64,000 nucleotides of DNA from Pedobacter cryoconitis (lineage in GTDB: Bacteria; Bacteroidota; Bacteroidia; Sphingobacteriales; Sphingobacteriaceae): contig NZ_JACHCE010000001.1 of assembly GCF_014200605.1 (NCBI RefSeq), forward strand, positions 1,364,001-1,428,000, given 5' to 3'. Positions 43,783 to 51,865 of the stretch are shown here, piece after piece (within the stretch, counting starts at the first letter, position 1; each line of letters starts with the position of its first letter). A program made the translations under genes and the position numbers. The notes beneath the pieces are model-generated. The model did not search any database. It saw only the letters and a list, made by a program, of their open reading frames with translations, and was not told the DNA's origin.

Positions 43783-44817
43783 ATGATGAAGACATCCGAT
43801 TTTTTTAAGTTTATACATATTGACGAATACTCTGCAACACCTAAGTATTTACAGCTCAGTGATTCTATTGTTGAAGCTATAGAAGATGGGAAGTTAAACA
43901 GGAATGATATCCTGCCTTCCATTAATGAGCTGAGCTGTGAACTGGAAATATCGAGGGACACCGCAGAAAAAGGGTATAAATATCTGAAAAAACAAGGTGT
44001 AATCTTATCTGTACCCGGTAAAGGCTTTTATATTAATAATACAGAATTCAAGAAAAAGATAAAAATCTTTCTGCTCTTTAATAAACTGTCTTTTCATAAA
44101 AAGATTATCTATGATGCCTTTGTAGCTGCTTTGGGTGAAGATGCATTGATTGATTTTTATATTTATAACAATGACTTTTCGATATTCAAAAAGCTGATCC
44201 TGAATAAAAGAACGGAGTATTCTCATTATGTGATTATCCCGCATTTTGTAGAAGGAGGGGAAGAGGCTTACAAAATTATCAATACTATCCCCGCCGAAAA
44301 ACTAATTCTGCTTGATAAAAAAGTACCGGGTGTGACAGGTAATTATTCTGCAGTTTATGAGAACTTTGAGAAAGATATCTACAGGGCGCTGGTTCAGGCC
44401 AGGGAACAGCTGGAAAAGTATCATACGATCAAGCTGGTTTTTCCTCAGAAGAGTTATTTTCCGGGTGAAATCAAAGAGGGGTTCAAAAGGTTCTGTCAGC
44501 AGTATGCCTTTAATTATTTTGTGGTGAGTAATGTAGCCAATGAGAATATTCAGGCCGGTGAGGTTTATATCAATCTGATGGAAGATGATCTGGTAGTTTT
44601 GATTGAAAAGATCTTCTCTCTGGATCTGAAAATCGGGAAAGATGTAGGTGTAATCTCTTACAATGAAACCCCACTTAAAAAGATTCTGCTAAATGGGATT
44701 ACTACCATATCAACTGATTTTAAGATGATGGGTACACTTGCAGCAGAAATCATTAAAAGTCAGAACAGACAGGATCAGGAGGCGCCGTTTTATCTGACGC
44801 TGAGGCCTTCGATATAA
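43783..44817 (+). CDS. GntR-type regulator with periplasmic-binding-protein-like sensor domain
   Basis: 344 residues. The N-terminal winged helix (about 15-85) has the GntR pattern KYLQLSDSIVEAIEDGKLNRNDILPSINELSCELEISRDTAEKGYKYLKKQGVI. The C-terminal 240 residues resemble LacI-type sugar-binding domains (IPAEKLILLDKKVPG; DVGVISYNETPLKKIL; GTLAAEIIKS). It should sense rhamnose, rhamnulose or its phosphate and control the rhamnose locus. No helix-turn-helix AraC-type RhaS/RhaR protein is present, so it is the only local regulator. Confidence 0.85.
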   Translation: MMKTSDFFKFIHIDEYSATPKYLQLSDSIVEAIEDGKLNRNDILPSINELSCELEISRDTAEKGYKYLKKQGVILSVPGKGFYINNTEFKKKIKIFLLFNKLSFHKKIIYDAFVAALGEDALIDFYIYNNDFSIFKKLILNKRTEYSHYVIIPHFVEGGEEAYKIINTIPAEKLILLDKKVPGVTGNYSAVYENFEKDIYRALVQAREQLEKYHTIKLVFPQKSYFPGEIKEGFKRFCQQYAFNYFVVSNVANENIQAGEVYINLMEDDLVVLIEKIFSLDLKIGKDVGVISYNETPLKKILLNGITTISTDFKMMGTLAAEIIKSQNRQDQEAPFYLTLRPSI

Positions 44818-44864
44818 GGTACATAACCTATAGCCGGATTTTTTTACAGGATAAATTATACATC

Positions 44865-44891
44865 AAAAGGGGGCTTGATTGCCCCCTTTTT
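44865..44891 (+). terminator. Rho-independent terminator after the GntR gene
   Basis: AAAAGGGGGC and GCCCCCTTTT form a perfect stem with loop TTGATT, with a run of five T at its 3' edge. Confidence 0.9.
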
Positions 44892-44908
44892 ACTATTTAA
44901 CAACCGTG

Positions 44909-44969
44909 AATAGTCCTATCATTACGGCGAACCCGCTATTTCAAGGGGTTTAAAAAGCAGGTTTCTTTG
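44909..44969 (+). promoter_or_regulatory. Promoter with predicted AraC-type operator, copy A
   Basis: Three blocks, AATAGTCCTAT then TTACG-N-CGA (44909-44930), CTATTTCA (44936-44943) and a -7-like GTTTCTTTG (44961-44969), precede the MFS gene. The same blocks at the same spacing precede the last gene of this cluster, each 82 bp from block start to ATG. The AraC protein encoded between them is the likely binder. Confidence 0.65.
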
Positions 44970-44990
44970 CATCGTTAAAAAACAAGATGC

Positions 44991-46550
44991 ATGGAAACAG
45001 GTTTCAGGAAATGGATTATAGTCGCTACAATCATCACTTCAACTATTATTGAACTGATTGATACGACTATCGTTAACGTATCCATCAATACGATGAGCGG
45101 TAATTTAGGTGCTTCTTTAGAAGATACCGCGTGGGTGATTACGTCCTATGCGATTGCGAACGTGATCATTATCCCCATGACCAGCTTTTTAGCAGAGAAG
45201 ATTGGCAGGAAGCAATATTACATCGGGTCTATTATCTTGTTTACGCTGGCATCGGCTATGTGCGGGTTCTCCAATAATTTATGGGAACTGGTCGCATTCC
45301 GCTTCTTCCAGGGAATTGGCGGCGGTGCATTGCTCTCTACTTCGCAATCAATCTTGTTTGAAACTTTCCCTGCTAAAGAACGTGCAACAGCAAGCGGGAT
45401 ATTCAGTCTGGGTATTATCATCGGCCCATCTATCGGGCCGGTACTGGGTGGTTTTATCGTAGATAACCTATCCTGGCAATGGATCTTTTATGTAAATATC
45501 CCTATCGGAATTTTAGCGGCCCTGCTGTCTTATATCTATCTTAAGCCAACTAAAAAGTCGGATGATGGGCGAAGTATCGACTGGCCCGGCATTTTTCTGC
45601 TGGCGGTAGGTGTAGGCGCATTGCAGGTTGTACTGGAACGCGGTGAAACAGATGACTGGTTCTCGGCAACTTATATCATCGTGCTAACTATATTATCGGT
45701 TGTCTCCTTAGCTATTCTGGTCTGGTGGGAACTCAGAATACCTTTTCCGGTAATCAATTTACGGGTATTGAAGAGTACGACTTTATCCATCTCAGCTATT
45801 ATGACATTTGTTTTGGGTTTCGGCCTTTTCAGTGCGGTATTTGTTTTTCCGCTTTATGCACAGCGCATCATTGGCTATTCAGCTTTCCAAACCGGAACCA
45901 TGTTACTGCCGGGTACCCTGATGGCAGCTATTATCTCCCCGTTTTTGGGTAAAATGCTGCAAAGTGGCCTTCGTCCGCAATACCTGATCATTTTGGGTTT
46001 CGGCATGTCGGCAATATTCGGCTATATGATGTCGGGGTCGAACCTGGAAACTGGTGACGCTTACTTTTTTATCCCTTTAGTTTGCAGAGGGCTGGGGGCT
46101 GCCTTACTGATTGTTCCCTTAACAGCTCTTGCAGTATCAGAACTTAAACCCTCTGAGATTCCACAAGGTGCAGCTTTGAATAATATGATGCGGCAAATGG
46201 GCGGTTCATTCGGTATTGCTTTAATTAACACCTATATCGCACATCGCGAGGCCGCTAACCGCACTGCATTAATCACACATGTTACGGCTTCAGACCCGCA
46301 CACTATGGCACGGCAGGAAATCTATATCCGCAATTTCATGGCACATGGTTCTACTTATCTGCGTGCGGTACAGCAATCTCTTGGTGCGCTTGAAAATACA
46401 GTGGTCAGGCAGAGTTTCCTGATGAGCTATATGGATGCATTTTTACTGTTAGCGATATTAAATGCCTGCTGTATACCACTGGTAATGATTACGATGAAGA
46501 AAAGGGCAAAAGTTAAAGCCGGAAAAATAGCCTTGCCCGATGCACATTAG
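44991..46550 (+). CDS. DHA2-family MFS multidrug/siderophore exporter
   Basis: 519 residues with 14 predicted helices, as in the EmrB/QacA (DHA2) group: TM1 DTTIVNVSINTMSGNLG carries the family's Asp-Thr-x-Val-Asn pattern and GIGGGALLSTSQSILFETFPAKERATASG is motif C-adjacent. It exports a drug-like small molecule or a siderophore with proton exchange. Two siderophore-interacting-type flavoproteins and an AraC regulator follow, suggesting iron or metallophore handling. Confidence 0.9.
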   Translation: METGFRKWIIVATIITSTIIELIDTTIVNVSINTMSGNLGASLEDTAWVITSYAIANVIIIPMTSFLAEKIGRKQYYIGSIILFTLASAMCGFSNNLWELVAFRFFQGIGGGALLSTSQSILFETFPAKERATASGIFSLGIIIGPSIGPVLGGFIVDNLSWQWIFYVNIPIGILAALLSYIYLKPTKKSDDGRSIDWPGIFLLAVGVGALQVVLERGETDDWFSATYIIVLTILSVVSLAILVWWELRIPFPVINLRVLKSTTLSISAIMTFVLGFGLFSAVFVFPLYAQRIIGYSAFQTGTMLLPGTLMAAIISPFLGKMLQSGLRPQYLIILGFGMSAIFGYMMSGSNLETGDAYFFIPLVCRGLGAALLIVPLTALAVSELKPSEIPQGAALNNMMRQMGGSFGIALINTYIAHREAANRTALITHVTASDPHTMARQEIYIRNFMAHGSTYLRAVQQSLGALENTVVRQSFLMSYMDAFLLLAILNACCIPLVMITMKKRAKVKAGKIALPDAH

Positions 46551-46591
46551 TTAAAACAGAAATTTTTAAAAATGATCTTAAATAAAAAGAA

Positions 46592-47398
46592 ATGATACCA
46601 ACAGATGAAGTAAAAAAGCCAGGGGCAGTCTATATGAATGCACGTGTTTATGCTATTCAGGATACTACACCTCATTTAAGGCGGATTAGCCTGAAACATG
46701 AATTACTTAAAGAAATTGGCCCTTTGGCTCCGGGTGCCCACTTTAAGATCTTTATCCCGCCCGCTCATGATGCACAAGTTACTTTGCCAGACTTGTTAAG
46801 TGGAAGACCAGTCTGGCCGGCCGGGAAGGATAAACCTTTTATTCGTACCTATACTGTAAGAAATTTAGACCGGGTAACCGGAATCCTGGATGTAGAGTTT
46901 GTTCTTCATGGAGATAGCGGACCTGCATCTGCCTGGGCAGAGCGTGTTGCAATCGGTAATCACGTAGGGATAGGCCTGAAAAAGACAGGAAAGGTACATG
47001 TACAGGCCGACTGGTATTTACTTGCTGGCGATGAAACAGCCACGCCTGCTATCACTGCTATGCTGGAAGCATTACCGGCAACAACAACAGGAATTGCGCT
47101 ATTAGAAGCCGGGAGCGATGCAGATATTTTTCCAATAAAAACTGATAGTGCTATCGAAATACGCTGGTTAATCAGGAATGGGAAACTACCTGAACAATCG
47201 GATCTGATTATTGATGCGGTAAAAAACATAGTCCTGCCAGATGCGCTGTTAAATACCAGGTTGGTTTGGGTTGCGGGAGAGGAAAATATGGTAAAGGCCA
47301 TGCGGAAATATGCATCAGAACAGCTTGGGTTAGACCGTGAGGAGCTGCGGGCTACAGTTTACTGGAAGGCCGGACTGAGCGAAGATGATGATCAATAA
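46592..47398 (+). CDS. Siderophore-interacting protein (FAD-binding ferric reductase type)
   Basis: 268 residues. The FAD-binding domain has FIRTYTVRNLD (about 89-99), the R-x-Y-T-x-R motif of SIP/ViuB-type proteins, followed by VEFVLHGDSGPASAWAERVAIGNHVGI. The C-terminal NAD(P)H-like domain has WYLLAGDETATPAITAMLEAL and WVAGEENMVKAMRKY. Such proteins reduce ferric siderophores in the cytosol. It lies 41 bp after the exporter gene and 28 bp before the AraC gene. Confidence 0.9.
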   Translation: MIPTDEVKKPGAVYMNARVYAIQDTTPHLRRISLKHELLKEIGPLAPGAHFKIFIPPAHDAQVTLPDLLSGRPVWPAGKDKPFIRTYTVRNLDRVTGILDVEFVLHGDSGPASAWAERVAIGNHVGIGLKKTGKVHVQADWYLLAGDETATPAITAMLEALPATTTGIALLEAGSDADIFPIKTDSAIEIRWLIRNGKLPEQSDLIIDAVKNIVLPDALLNTRLVWVAGEENMVKAMRKYASEQLGLDREELRATVYWKAGLSEDDDQ

Positions 47399-47426
47399 AT
47401 TAACGGTAAATGATTAATTTTGAATA

Positions 47427-48281
47427 ATGAAGAATATCCCTCTGCATATATTACAGGATAGAACGAGCTCTGGTTTACAGATCAAAAGGTTTAATAATCA
47501 TGATAGTTATTTACATGAAGAGGGGCCTGAAGGCGCACACCGTGACGATCATTATGTTTTCTTCTTACTGGAGAAAGGTGAAGGCAATCTGATGATCGAT
47601 TTCAATGAAATCCGATTATTGGGGGGTATGCTTTATTACGTCCTTCCAACACAGATACACCACAAAATCCACAATTTGGGTGTAGATGGCTGGTTCATTG
47701 CCGTTGATGTTTCCCTGATCCCCCAGGATTACAGAAATGTATTTGAGAATGGGTTATTACTTCAGCGGCCATATGAACTGAGTGAGTTACAACTTCAGCA
47801 ATGTAATTCACTGATGATGCTGCTCTATGAAAAATACAAAGAGACTGATGACAGCCCGTTTTACGTACCTGTTATTCATGCTTTACTGAAATCATTTTTA
47901 GCCATTGCTGCCGGTTACTATAATGAACACTCCGGGCTTAATTTAAAAGTATCAAGAAGGGCCGAACTTGCTGGTCAGTTCAAAAATCTGCTGACCACAG
48001 AATTGCGGTCTATTAAAAGGCCTATAGACTATGCAGCGAGGCTAAATGTGTCAGAGTCCTATCTGAACGAAGTGCTCAGGAAAACCACAGGTTATCCGGT
48101 AAGCTATTGGATACATCAGGAAGTGATGACCGAAGCCAAACGTCTGTTATATTATAGCCAGCTTACCGTTAAGGAGATTGCGCATAACCTGGGCTATGCT
48201 GATCATTCTTATTTTTCACGTTTGTTTCGTAAACTGACTGGTACTTCTGCAATTGCCTTTCGTAGTAAATACCGGAAATAG
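47427..48281 (+). CDS. AraC-family transcriptional regulator
   Basis: 284 residues. An N-terminal cupin-like sensing domain (about 30-120; HRDDHYVFFLLEKGEGNLMIDF) is followed by two helix-turn-helix units at about 185-280 (YAARLNVSESYLNEVLRKTTGYPVSYW; VKEIAHNLGYADHSYFSRLFRKLTG). The gene lies between two units with closely matching promoters. The second copy of the operator-like block begins inside its stop codon. It probably activates both flanking units; its effector is unknown. Confidence 0.92.
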   Translation: MKNIPLHILQDRTSSGLQIKRFNNHDSYLHEEGPEGAHRDDHYVFFLLEKGEGNLMIDFNEIRLLGGMLYYVLPTQIHHKIHNLGVDGWFIAVDVSLIPQDYRNVFENGLLLQRPYELSELQLQQCNSLMMLLYEKYKETDDSPFYVPVIHALLKSFLAIAAGYYNEHSGLNLKVSRRAELAGQFKNLLTTELRSIKRPIDYAARLNVSESYLNEVLRKTTGYPVSYWIHQEVMTEAKRLLYYSQLTVKEIAHNLGYADHSYFSRLFRKLTGTSAIAFRSKYRK

Positions 48282-48337
48282 TCCTATAGTTACGCCGATG
48301 TATCTATTTCATTTGCTTTGAAAAGCTTGTTTCTTTG
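48277..48337 (+). promoter_or_regulatory. Promoter with predicted AraC-type operator, copy B
   Basis: The same blocks as copy A: AATAGTCCTAT then TTACG-N-CGA (48277-48298), CTATTTCA (48304-48311) and GTTTCTTTG (48329-48337), 82 bp from block start to ATG. The first block overlaps the AraC stop codon. Confidence 0.65.
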
Positions 48338-48358
48338 TATGAATCAAAAATATGATAC

Positions 48359-49045
48359 ATGGAAACGTCTATTTTACAACAAGTCAAAAAGAAAGCCGGA
48401 AGGTTCATTGAACTCCAGTTACTCAAAACTGGACGGGTGCTTGACGTACGTGTCTGGGAATCATCAGACATGATTGAGATTGACCTGCATTTGCCATTTG
48501 CTAATGTAGAACAATGGATCGAAGTGCCTTATATCAGGTTCTGGGTTGATAACCTTTGTTTCAGGGATTATACACCATTTGGCTGGGATGCGGAAACAAA
48601 TACCTGTTCTATTCTTATCGATACAGTACATGAAGGGGCCGGTAGCCGCTGGGCTAAACAACTTGAAACCGGAGATTATATTCAATATCTGAAAATAGAG
48701 AGTACACATCACTCACCTGATCCTACCAATTTTATCGTAGCCCTGGGTGATGCCAGTAGTTTGGGATATGTACTGGCTATGCAGCAGCTTACACTGCCTG
48801 GCAGCCGTTTTGACGGTGCAGTGTTGTTGGAAAATCAGCATACAGGACAATTGTTTAAAGAATATTTTTCTTCGCCTGTAAATGCGCTGGCTAATTTTGA
48901 TGAAATGGCTTTTTGGCTGAAAGAACAGGGCTATTGCAATAGGCATACCTGGTTTTATCTGGCAGGAAATGAAGAGCTGGTTGCCGGGTTGTACAGGTTG
49001 TTAAAAAGTATGGGTTTAATGAATGTGCGGGTAAAAGGGTTTTAA
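48359..49045 (+). CDS. Siderophore-interacting-like FAD-binding protein
   Basis: 228 residues, shorter than the SIP protein upstream. FRDYTPFGWDAETNTC (about 63-78) holds the R-x-Y-T-P flavin motif, and VHEGAGSRWAKQLETGDYIQYL matches the conserved strand after it. The C-terminal half (FIVALGDASSLGYVLAMQQL; TWFYLAGNEELVAGLYRLL) looks like the NAD(P)H-binding half. It is probably a second flavin reductase acting in metallophore or redox metabolism, in its own unit under a promoter that matches that of the exporter operon. Confidence 0.78.
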   Translation: METSILQQVKKKAGRFIELQLLKTGRVLDVRVWESSDMIEIDLHLPFANVEQWIEVPYIRFWVDNLCFRDYTPFGWDAETNTCSILIDTVHEGAGSRWAKQLETGDYIQYLKIESTHHSPDPTNFIVALGDASSLGYVLAMQQLTLPGSRFDGAVLLENQHTGQLFKEYFSSPVNALANFDEMAFWLKEQGYCNRHTWFYLAGNEELVAGLYRLLKSMGLMNVRVKGF

Positions 49046-49099
49046 GGATCAGTTTTTTGAATTCTTATGTTTTAAATTAACTTTAAGTATAAAAAAGAG

Positions 49100-49318
49100 A
49101 TGATGAACCTTGAAGCAATTGAAGAATTTAAACGGCTTTTCAGAGCTGAGACTGGTTTGGATGCAGAAGAAAATGCAGCAGATTTTGCAGGCTGGTTGTT
49201 TTTGAAAAGACAGACCGCAATCATAGAAATTATTAAAGACCTGAATGATAGGAATCAGAATCAACCTGCTACGGTGAAATTGTTAAAAAGCGTGATGAAC
49301 AGGCTTTTGCTGGGTTAA
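49100..49318 (+). CDS. Small hypothetical protein
   Basis: 72 residues, predicted helical and acidic (LEAIEEFKRLFRAETGLDAEENAADFAGWLFLKRQTAIIEII). A purine-rich AAAAAAGAG precedes two adjacent ATG codons (49100, 49103). No family recognised. It is 54 bp after the flavoprotein gene and converges on the FecR gene. Confidence 0.5.
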   Translation: MMNLEAIEEFKRLFRAETGLDAEENAADFAGWLFLKRQTAIIEIIKDLNDRNQNQPATVKLLKSVMNRLLLG

Positions 49319-49329
49319 GTCTTTTATTC

Positions 49330-50343
49330 TTATTCAGTTTTAACAGTGTTTGGAGAGGCTGAAAAAAACAGGATAATGTTATTTGATCTGGTATAACGTG
49401 ACCCTGTTAAGGTGGCCAGGGTTTTTAACATCTGGTCCAGAGGTGTTTTATTGAATGATGTGGTTACTTTAATGTTTGCAAGTGCCGGGTCTTCGAGTTC
49501 TATGTCGAGTTTATAGGTCCTTTCTAAAGTGGATGCGATTTCTTTAAGTGTGGCATTGCAGAAGACCATTCTATAGCTTCTCCAGTCGGAAATTTCTTCT
49601 GCATTGATCCCGGTTTTAATTGTTTTTCCTGTTTTGGTGTCTATCTGGAGCTGTTGGTTTGGTAAAAGGGAACCGGTTATTGCAGGGCGGTTATTTTCTT
49701 TGAATACTATATCTGCTTTTCCTGTTTTTACGGTTATAGCAATGTGATTTTCTTTAGGAAAGGCTTTGACATTGAATGATGTACCAGAAGCGGTTGTACT
49801 TACTTTTCCTGTCTGGATGATGAAAGGTTGTGCGGCTGCATGTCTGATTTCAAAAAAGGCTTCTCCTTCCAGCTGGACAATTCTTTTATTTTTTGCAAAG
49901 TGTATAGGGTATTTGAGTTTACTGCCGGCGTTAAGGTAGACAATAGAACTGTCTGGCAGAATGAAACTGGTTTGCTGACCATAGGGAATAGTAATTTCGG
50001 CAAAATGGTTTGCCGGATTGGCCCTGTAGTTTCTGTAGTGATTAATTCCAAGGCCAATTATGAGTAGTAGCAAAGCTGCCATAGCTAACCTGACGAATGG
50101 AAATTTGCGTTTAACAGGTTGTTTGTGCTGCCTGATATGTGCCGCTATTCTATTCCAGTTGTTGTCCTGGTTTTTTGGATCTCTGTAATAGAGTTTTGCA
50201 GCATCCAGGATTAAGATAACTTCTCTGAACTCTGTTTCATGTAGAGAGTCACTTGCTACCCACTCTTGCAGGATCGTCAGGTCTCTGTCGGTAATCGTTT
50301 GATGATAGTATTCAGTAATCAGTTGATAGTATAGTTCTTCCAT
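49330..50343 (-). CDS. FecR-family anti-sigma regulator
   Basis: 337 residues: a short cytoplasmic N-terminal anti-sigma part, one membrane helix (about 84-105, RLAMAALLLLIIGLGINHY), a periplasmic FecR domain (ITIPYGQQTSFILPDSSIVYLNAGSKLKYP) and a C-terminal DUF4974 domain (LKEIASTLERTYKLDIELED). It holds an ECF sigma factor inactive until an outer-membrane receptor signals. The sigma gene is 80 bp upstream. No SusC or TonB receptor is adjacent, which is atypical. Confidence 0.92.
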   Translation of the reverse strand: MEELYYQLITEYYHQTITDRDLTILQEWVASDSLHETEFREVILILDAAKLYYRDPKNQDNNWNRIAAHIRQHKQPVKRKFPFVRLAMAALLLLIIGLGINHYRNYRANPANHFAEITIPYGQQTSFILPDSSIVYLNAGSKLKYPIHFAKNKRIVQLEGEAFFEIRHAAAQPFIIQTGKVSTTASGTSFNVKAFPKENHIAITVKTGKADIVFKENNRPAITGSLLPNQQLQIDTKTGKTIKTGINAEEISDWRSYRMVFCNATLKEIASTLERTYKLDIELEDPALANIKVTTSFNKTPLDQMLKTLATLTGSRYTRSNNIILFFSASPNTVKTE

Positions 50344-50423
50344 GGTTTTCTTATCTGCAAGACAAGATTAACGGGGTTGTTTACGTAGCGGAAAAGGTTA
50401 AGGTTATATTAATGTTTTGTTAA

Positions 50424-50987
50424 CTAGATCTTCTTTCCAGAAGTGAACAGCAGTGTGCGTAGTGATTTTATAGCCTGGTAAAGGGTAGTTTCTACCGTAC
50501 GGACGGTAATGCCAAGGAGGGGGGCGATATTGGTTTTTTCGATCTGTTCAATACGGCTCATTAAGAGGACTTCTCTTTGTCTTTCCGGAAGCAGATTGAT
50601 TAGAGAAAGGATACGTTGCTGAGATTCTTTGTTGGTCAGAATTTCAAAAGGGGTAAGGTGTTCTGATGGACGTGTCTGGAGGTTTTCGAAGGTGTCGAGC
50701 TTGGGTTTATGCTTTTTTAGATGGTTTAAGGACAGGTTTTTAGCAGATTGGAACAGGTAAGGTTTGAGTAAACGGATTTCGAGTTGTTTGCGGTTGTCCC
50801 AGAGTTTGATGAACAGATCTGCGATCAGGACTTCACTGGTAGTGATGTCTTTGGTGAATATGGTGGAGAAATGGGCAAGGGGGGTATAGTAGCGGGTGAA
50901 AATAGTTTGTAGGGATAAGGTATCGTCCTGATGGAGTAAGGCGAGTAGTTCTTCGTCTGAAAAAACGTTGTAGTTATTGGTTTTCAT
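50424..50987 (-). CDS. FecI-type ECF RNA polymerase sigma factor
   Basis: 187 residues with sigma-70 region 2 (about 25-95; IFTRYYTPLAHFSTIF, IADLFIKLWDNRKQL) and region 4 (about 125-180; LINLLPERQREVLLMSRIEQIEKTNIAPLLGITVRTVETTLYQAIKSLR). It works with the FecR-type protein encoded downstream and should direct transcription of a TonB-linked uptake locus elsewhere, since none is adjacent. Confidence 0.93.
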   Translation of the reverse strand: MKTNNYNVFSDEELLALLHQDDTLSLQTIFTRYYTPLAHFSTIFTKDITTSEVLIADLFIKLWDNRKQLEIRLLKPYLFQSAKNLSLNHLKKHKPKLDTFENLQTRPSEHLTPFEILTNKESQQRILSLINLLPERQREVLLMSRIEQIEKTNIAPLLGITVRTVETTLYQAIKSLRTLLFTSGKKI

Positions 50988-50994
50988 CGCGAGG

Positions 50995-51002
50995 CAAAGG
51001 TA
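50995..51002 (-). promoter_or_regulatory. -7 box of the sigma gene promoter
   Basis: On the minus strand TACCTTTG matches TAnnTTTG and lies 7 bp before the ATG at 50987, implying a leaderless or near-leaderless transcript. No good -33 TTTG was found at the usual distance. Confidence 0.45.
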
Positions 51003-51180
51003 CGGGTCTAGTGTTAGGGGATTGTTAAGTTTGAGGGGGGGCTGATTTGTGATTAATAACTTTCATATTGTATTTGATAGTTATTAATAATTTAAGTTAA
51101 AAAGATAGATAATAAATTAAGATATGTAATTTGGGTGGCAATCACCGTAAATATTTACATTTCATCCTGATCATATAATT

Positions 51181-51414
51181 ATGAAAACGGCACTCCTATT
51201 CATTTATACTTTTCTCAGTTTAAACTTAACCATGGCTCTTCCTTCGCATCAGAAAGCGACAGGAGAATCAGTATATATCTGTATCAGCAGGGGAGCGAAA
51301 AAATATCATAGTCATAAATGTCATGGGTTGCTGAGATGTACGCATGAGATCAAAGCAGTAACCAGAGCAGAAGCTTTGAAGAGAAAATATACAGCTTGTA
51401 AAATCTGTTATTAG
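51181..51414 (+). CDS. Small secreted Cys/His-rich protein
   Basis: 77 residues with a signal peptide (about 1-20, ending TMALP). The mature part has a spaced pattern of C/H residues: YICISRGAKKYHSHKCHGLLRC, then EALKRKYTACKICY. Similar short proteins are widespread in Bacteroidota; the pattern may bind a metal or form disulfides. Function unknown. It stands alone. Confidence 0.65.
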   Translation: MKTALLFIYTFLSLNLTMALPSHQKATGESVYICISRGAKKYHSHKCHGLLRCTHEIKAVTRAEALKRKYTACKICY

Positions 51415-51571
51415 CTATTTATATTTAACATTTATACATTTTTCTTATAGAAGATAACGACTATAATTTAGTCTCTTATTTGATATATTATACTTGTTCA
51501 TCTACCATTGAGGGCCACCTCATCATTCCACTATCAATAGGTATAATACAGGATAATGAAATTTCCGGGTT

Positions 51572-51587
51572 TTACGGTTAACCGTAA
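51572..51587. promoter_or_regulatory. 16-bp perfect palindrome upstream of the tubulin-like system
   Basis: TTACGGTTAACCGTAA is fully self-complementary and lies 61 bp before the first small gene of the operon, in an otherwise gene-free AT-rich 230-bp stretch (51415-51648). It is a likely repressor site. No regulator gene is in the operon. Confidence 0.5.
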
Positions 51588-51648
51588 TTAATAGTACTGT
51601 TTAATTGACAATTTGCGCTATAATTATTAGCAACATAAACACACTATT

Positions 51649-51807
51649 ATGGCAAATTTTAAAGTTATCTGCATCATTAAACCCATTGTACACAGCTTTC
51701 ATTACCGTATCACACATATTGGATATAATGACACTAGTCAGGAAAAAACAATCAATAAGCAATATTTGAAATTGATTTCTTTTAATAACTCATACAATCA
51801 TTTTTAA
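51649..51807 (+). CDS. Short DUF3892-like protein
   Basis: 52 residues: MANFKVICIIKPIVHSFHYR is followed by ITHIGYNDTSQEKTINKQYL. The order FKVICIIKP then RITHIG matches the start of the DUF3892 family, whose members are usually near 80-90 residues, so this looks like a short or truncated member. The stop is 3 bp before the ATG of the vWA-like lipoprotein. The decayed copy of this region at 63174 lacks the start codon and has a 2-bp insertion. Too short for certainty; function unknown. Confidence 0.5.
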   Translation: MANFKVICIIKPIVHSFHYRITHIGYNDTSQEKTINKQYLKLISFNNSYNHF

Positions 51808-51865
51808 CTGATGAAAAATAATTGTACAAGTTATATTCTGGTATTATTATCAGTTATTTTTTTTA
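51653..51865. repeat. Left copy of a 213-bp direct repeat
   Basis: This segment covers nearly all of the short DUF3892-like gene and the first 18 codons of the vWA-like lipoprotein gene. It recurs at 63174-63388 with one substitution and a 2-bp insertion (about 98-99% identical). The two copies are 11.5 kb apart in the same orientation and bracket the operon plus the IS3 element. Confidence 0.93.
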
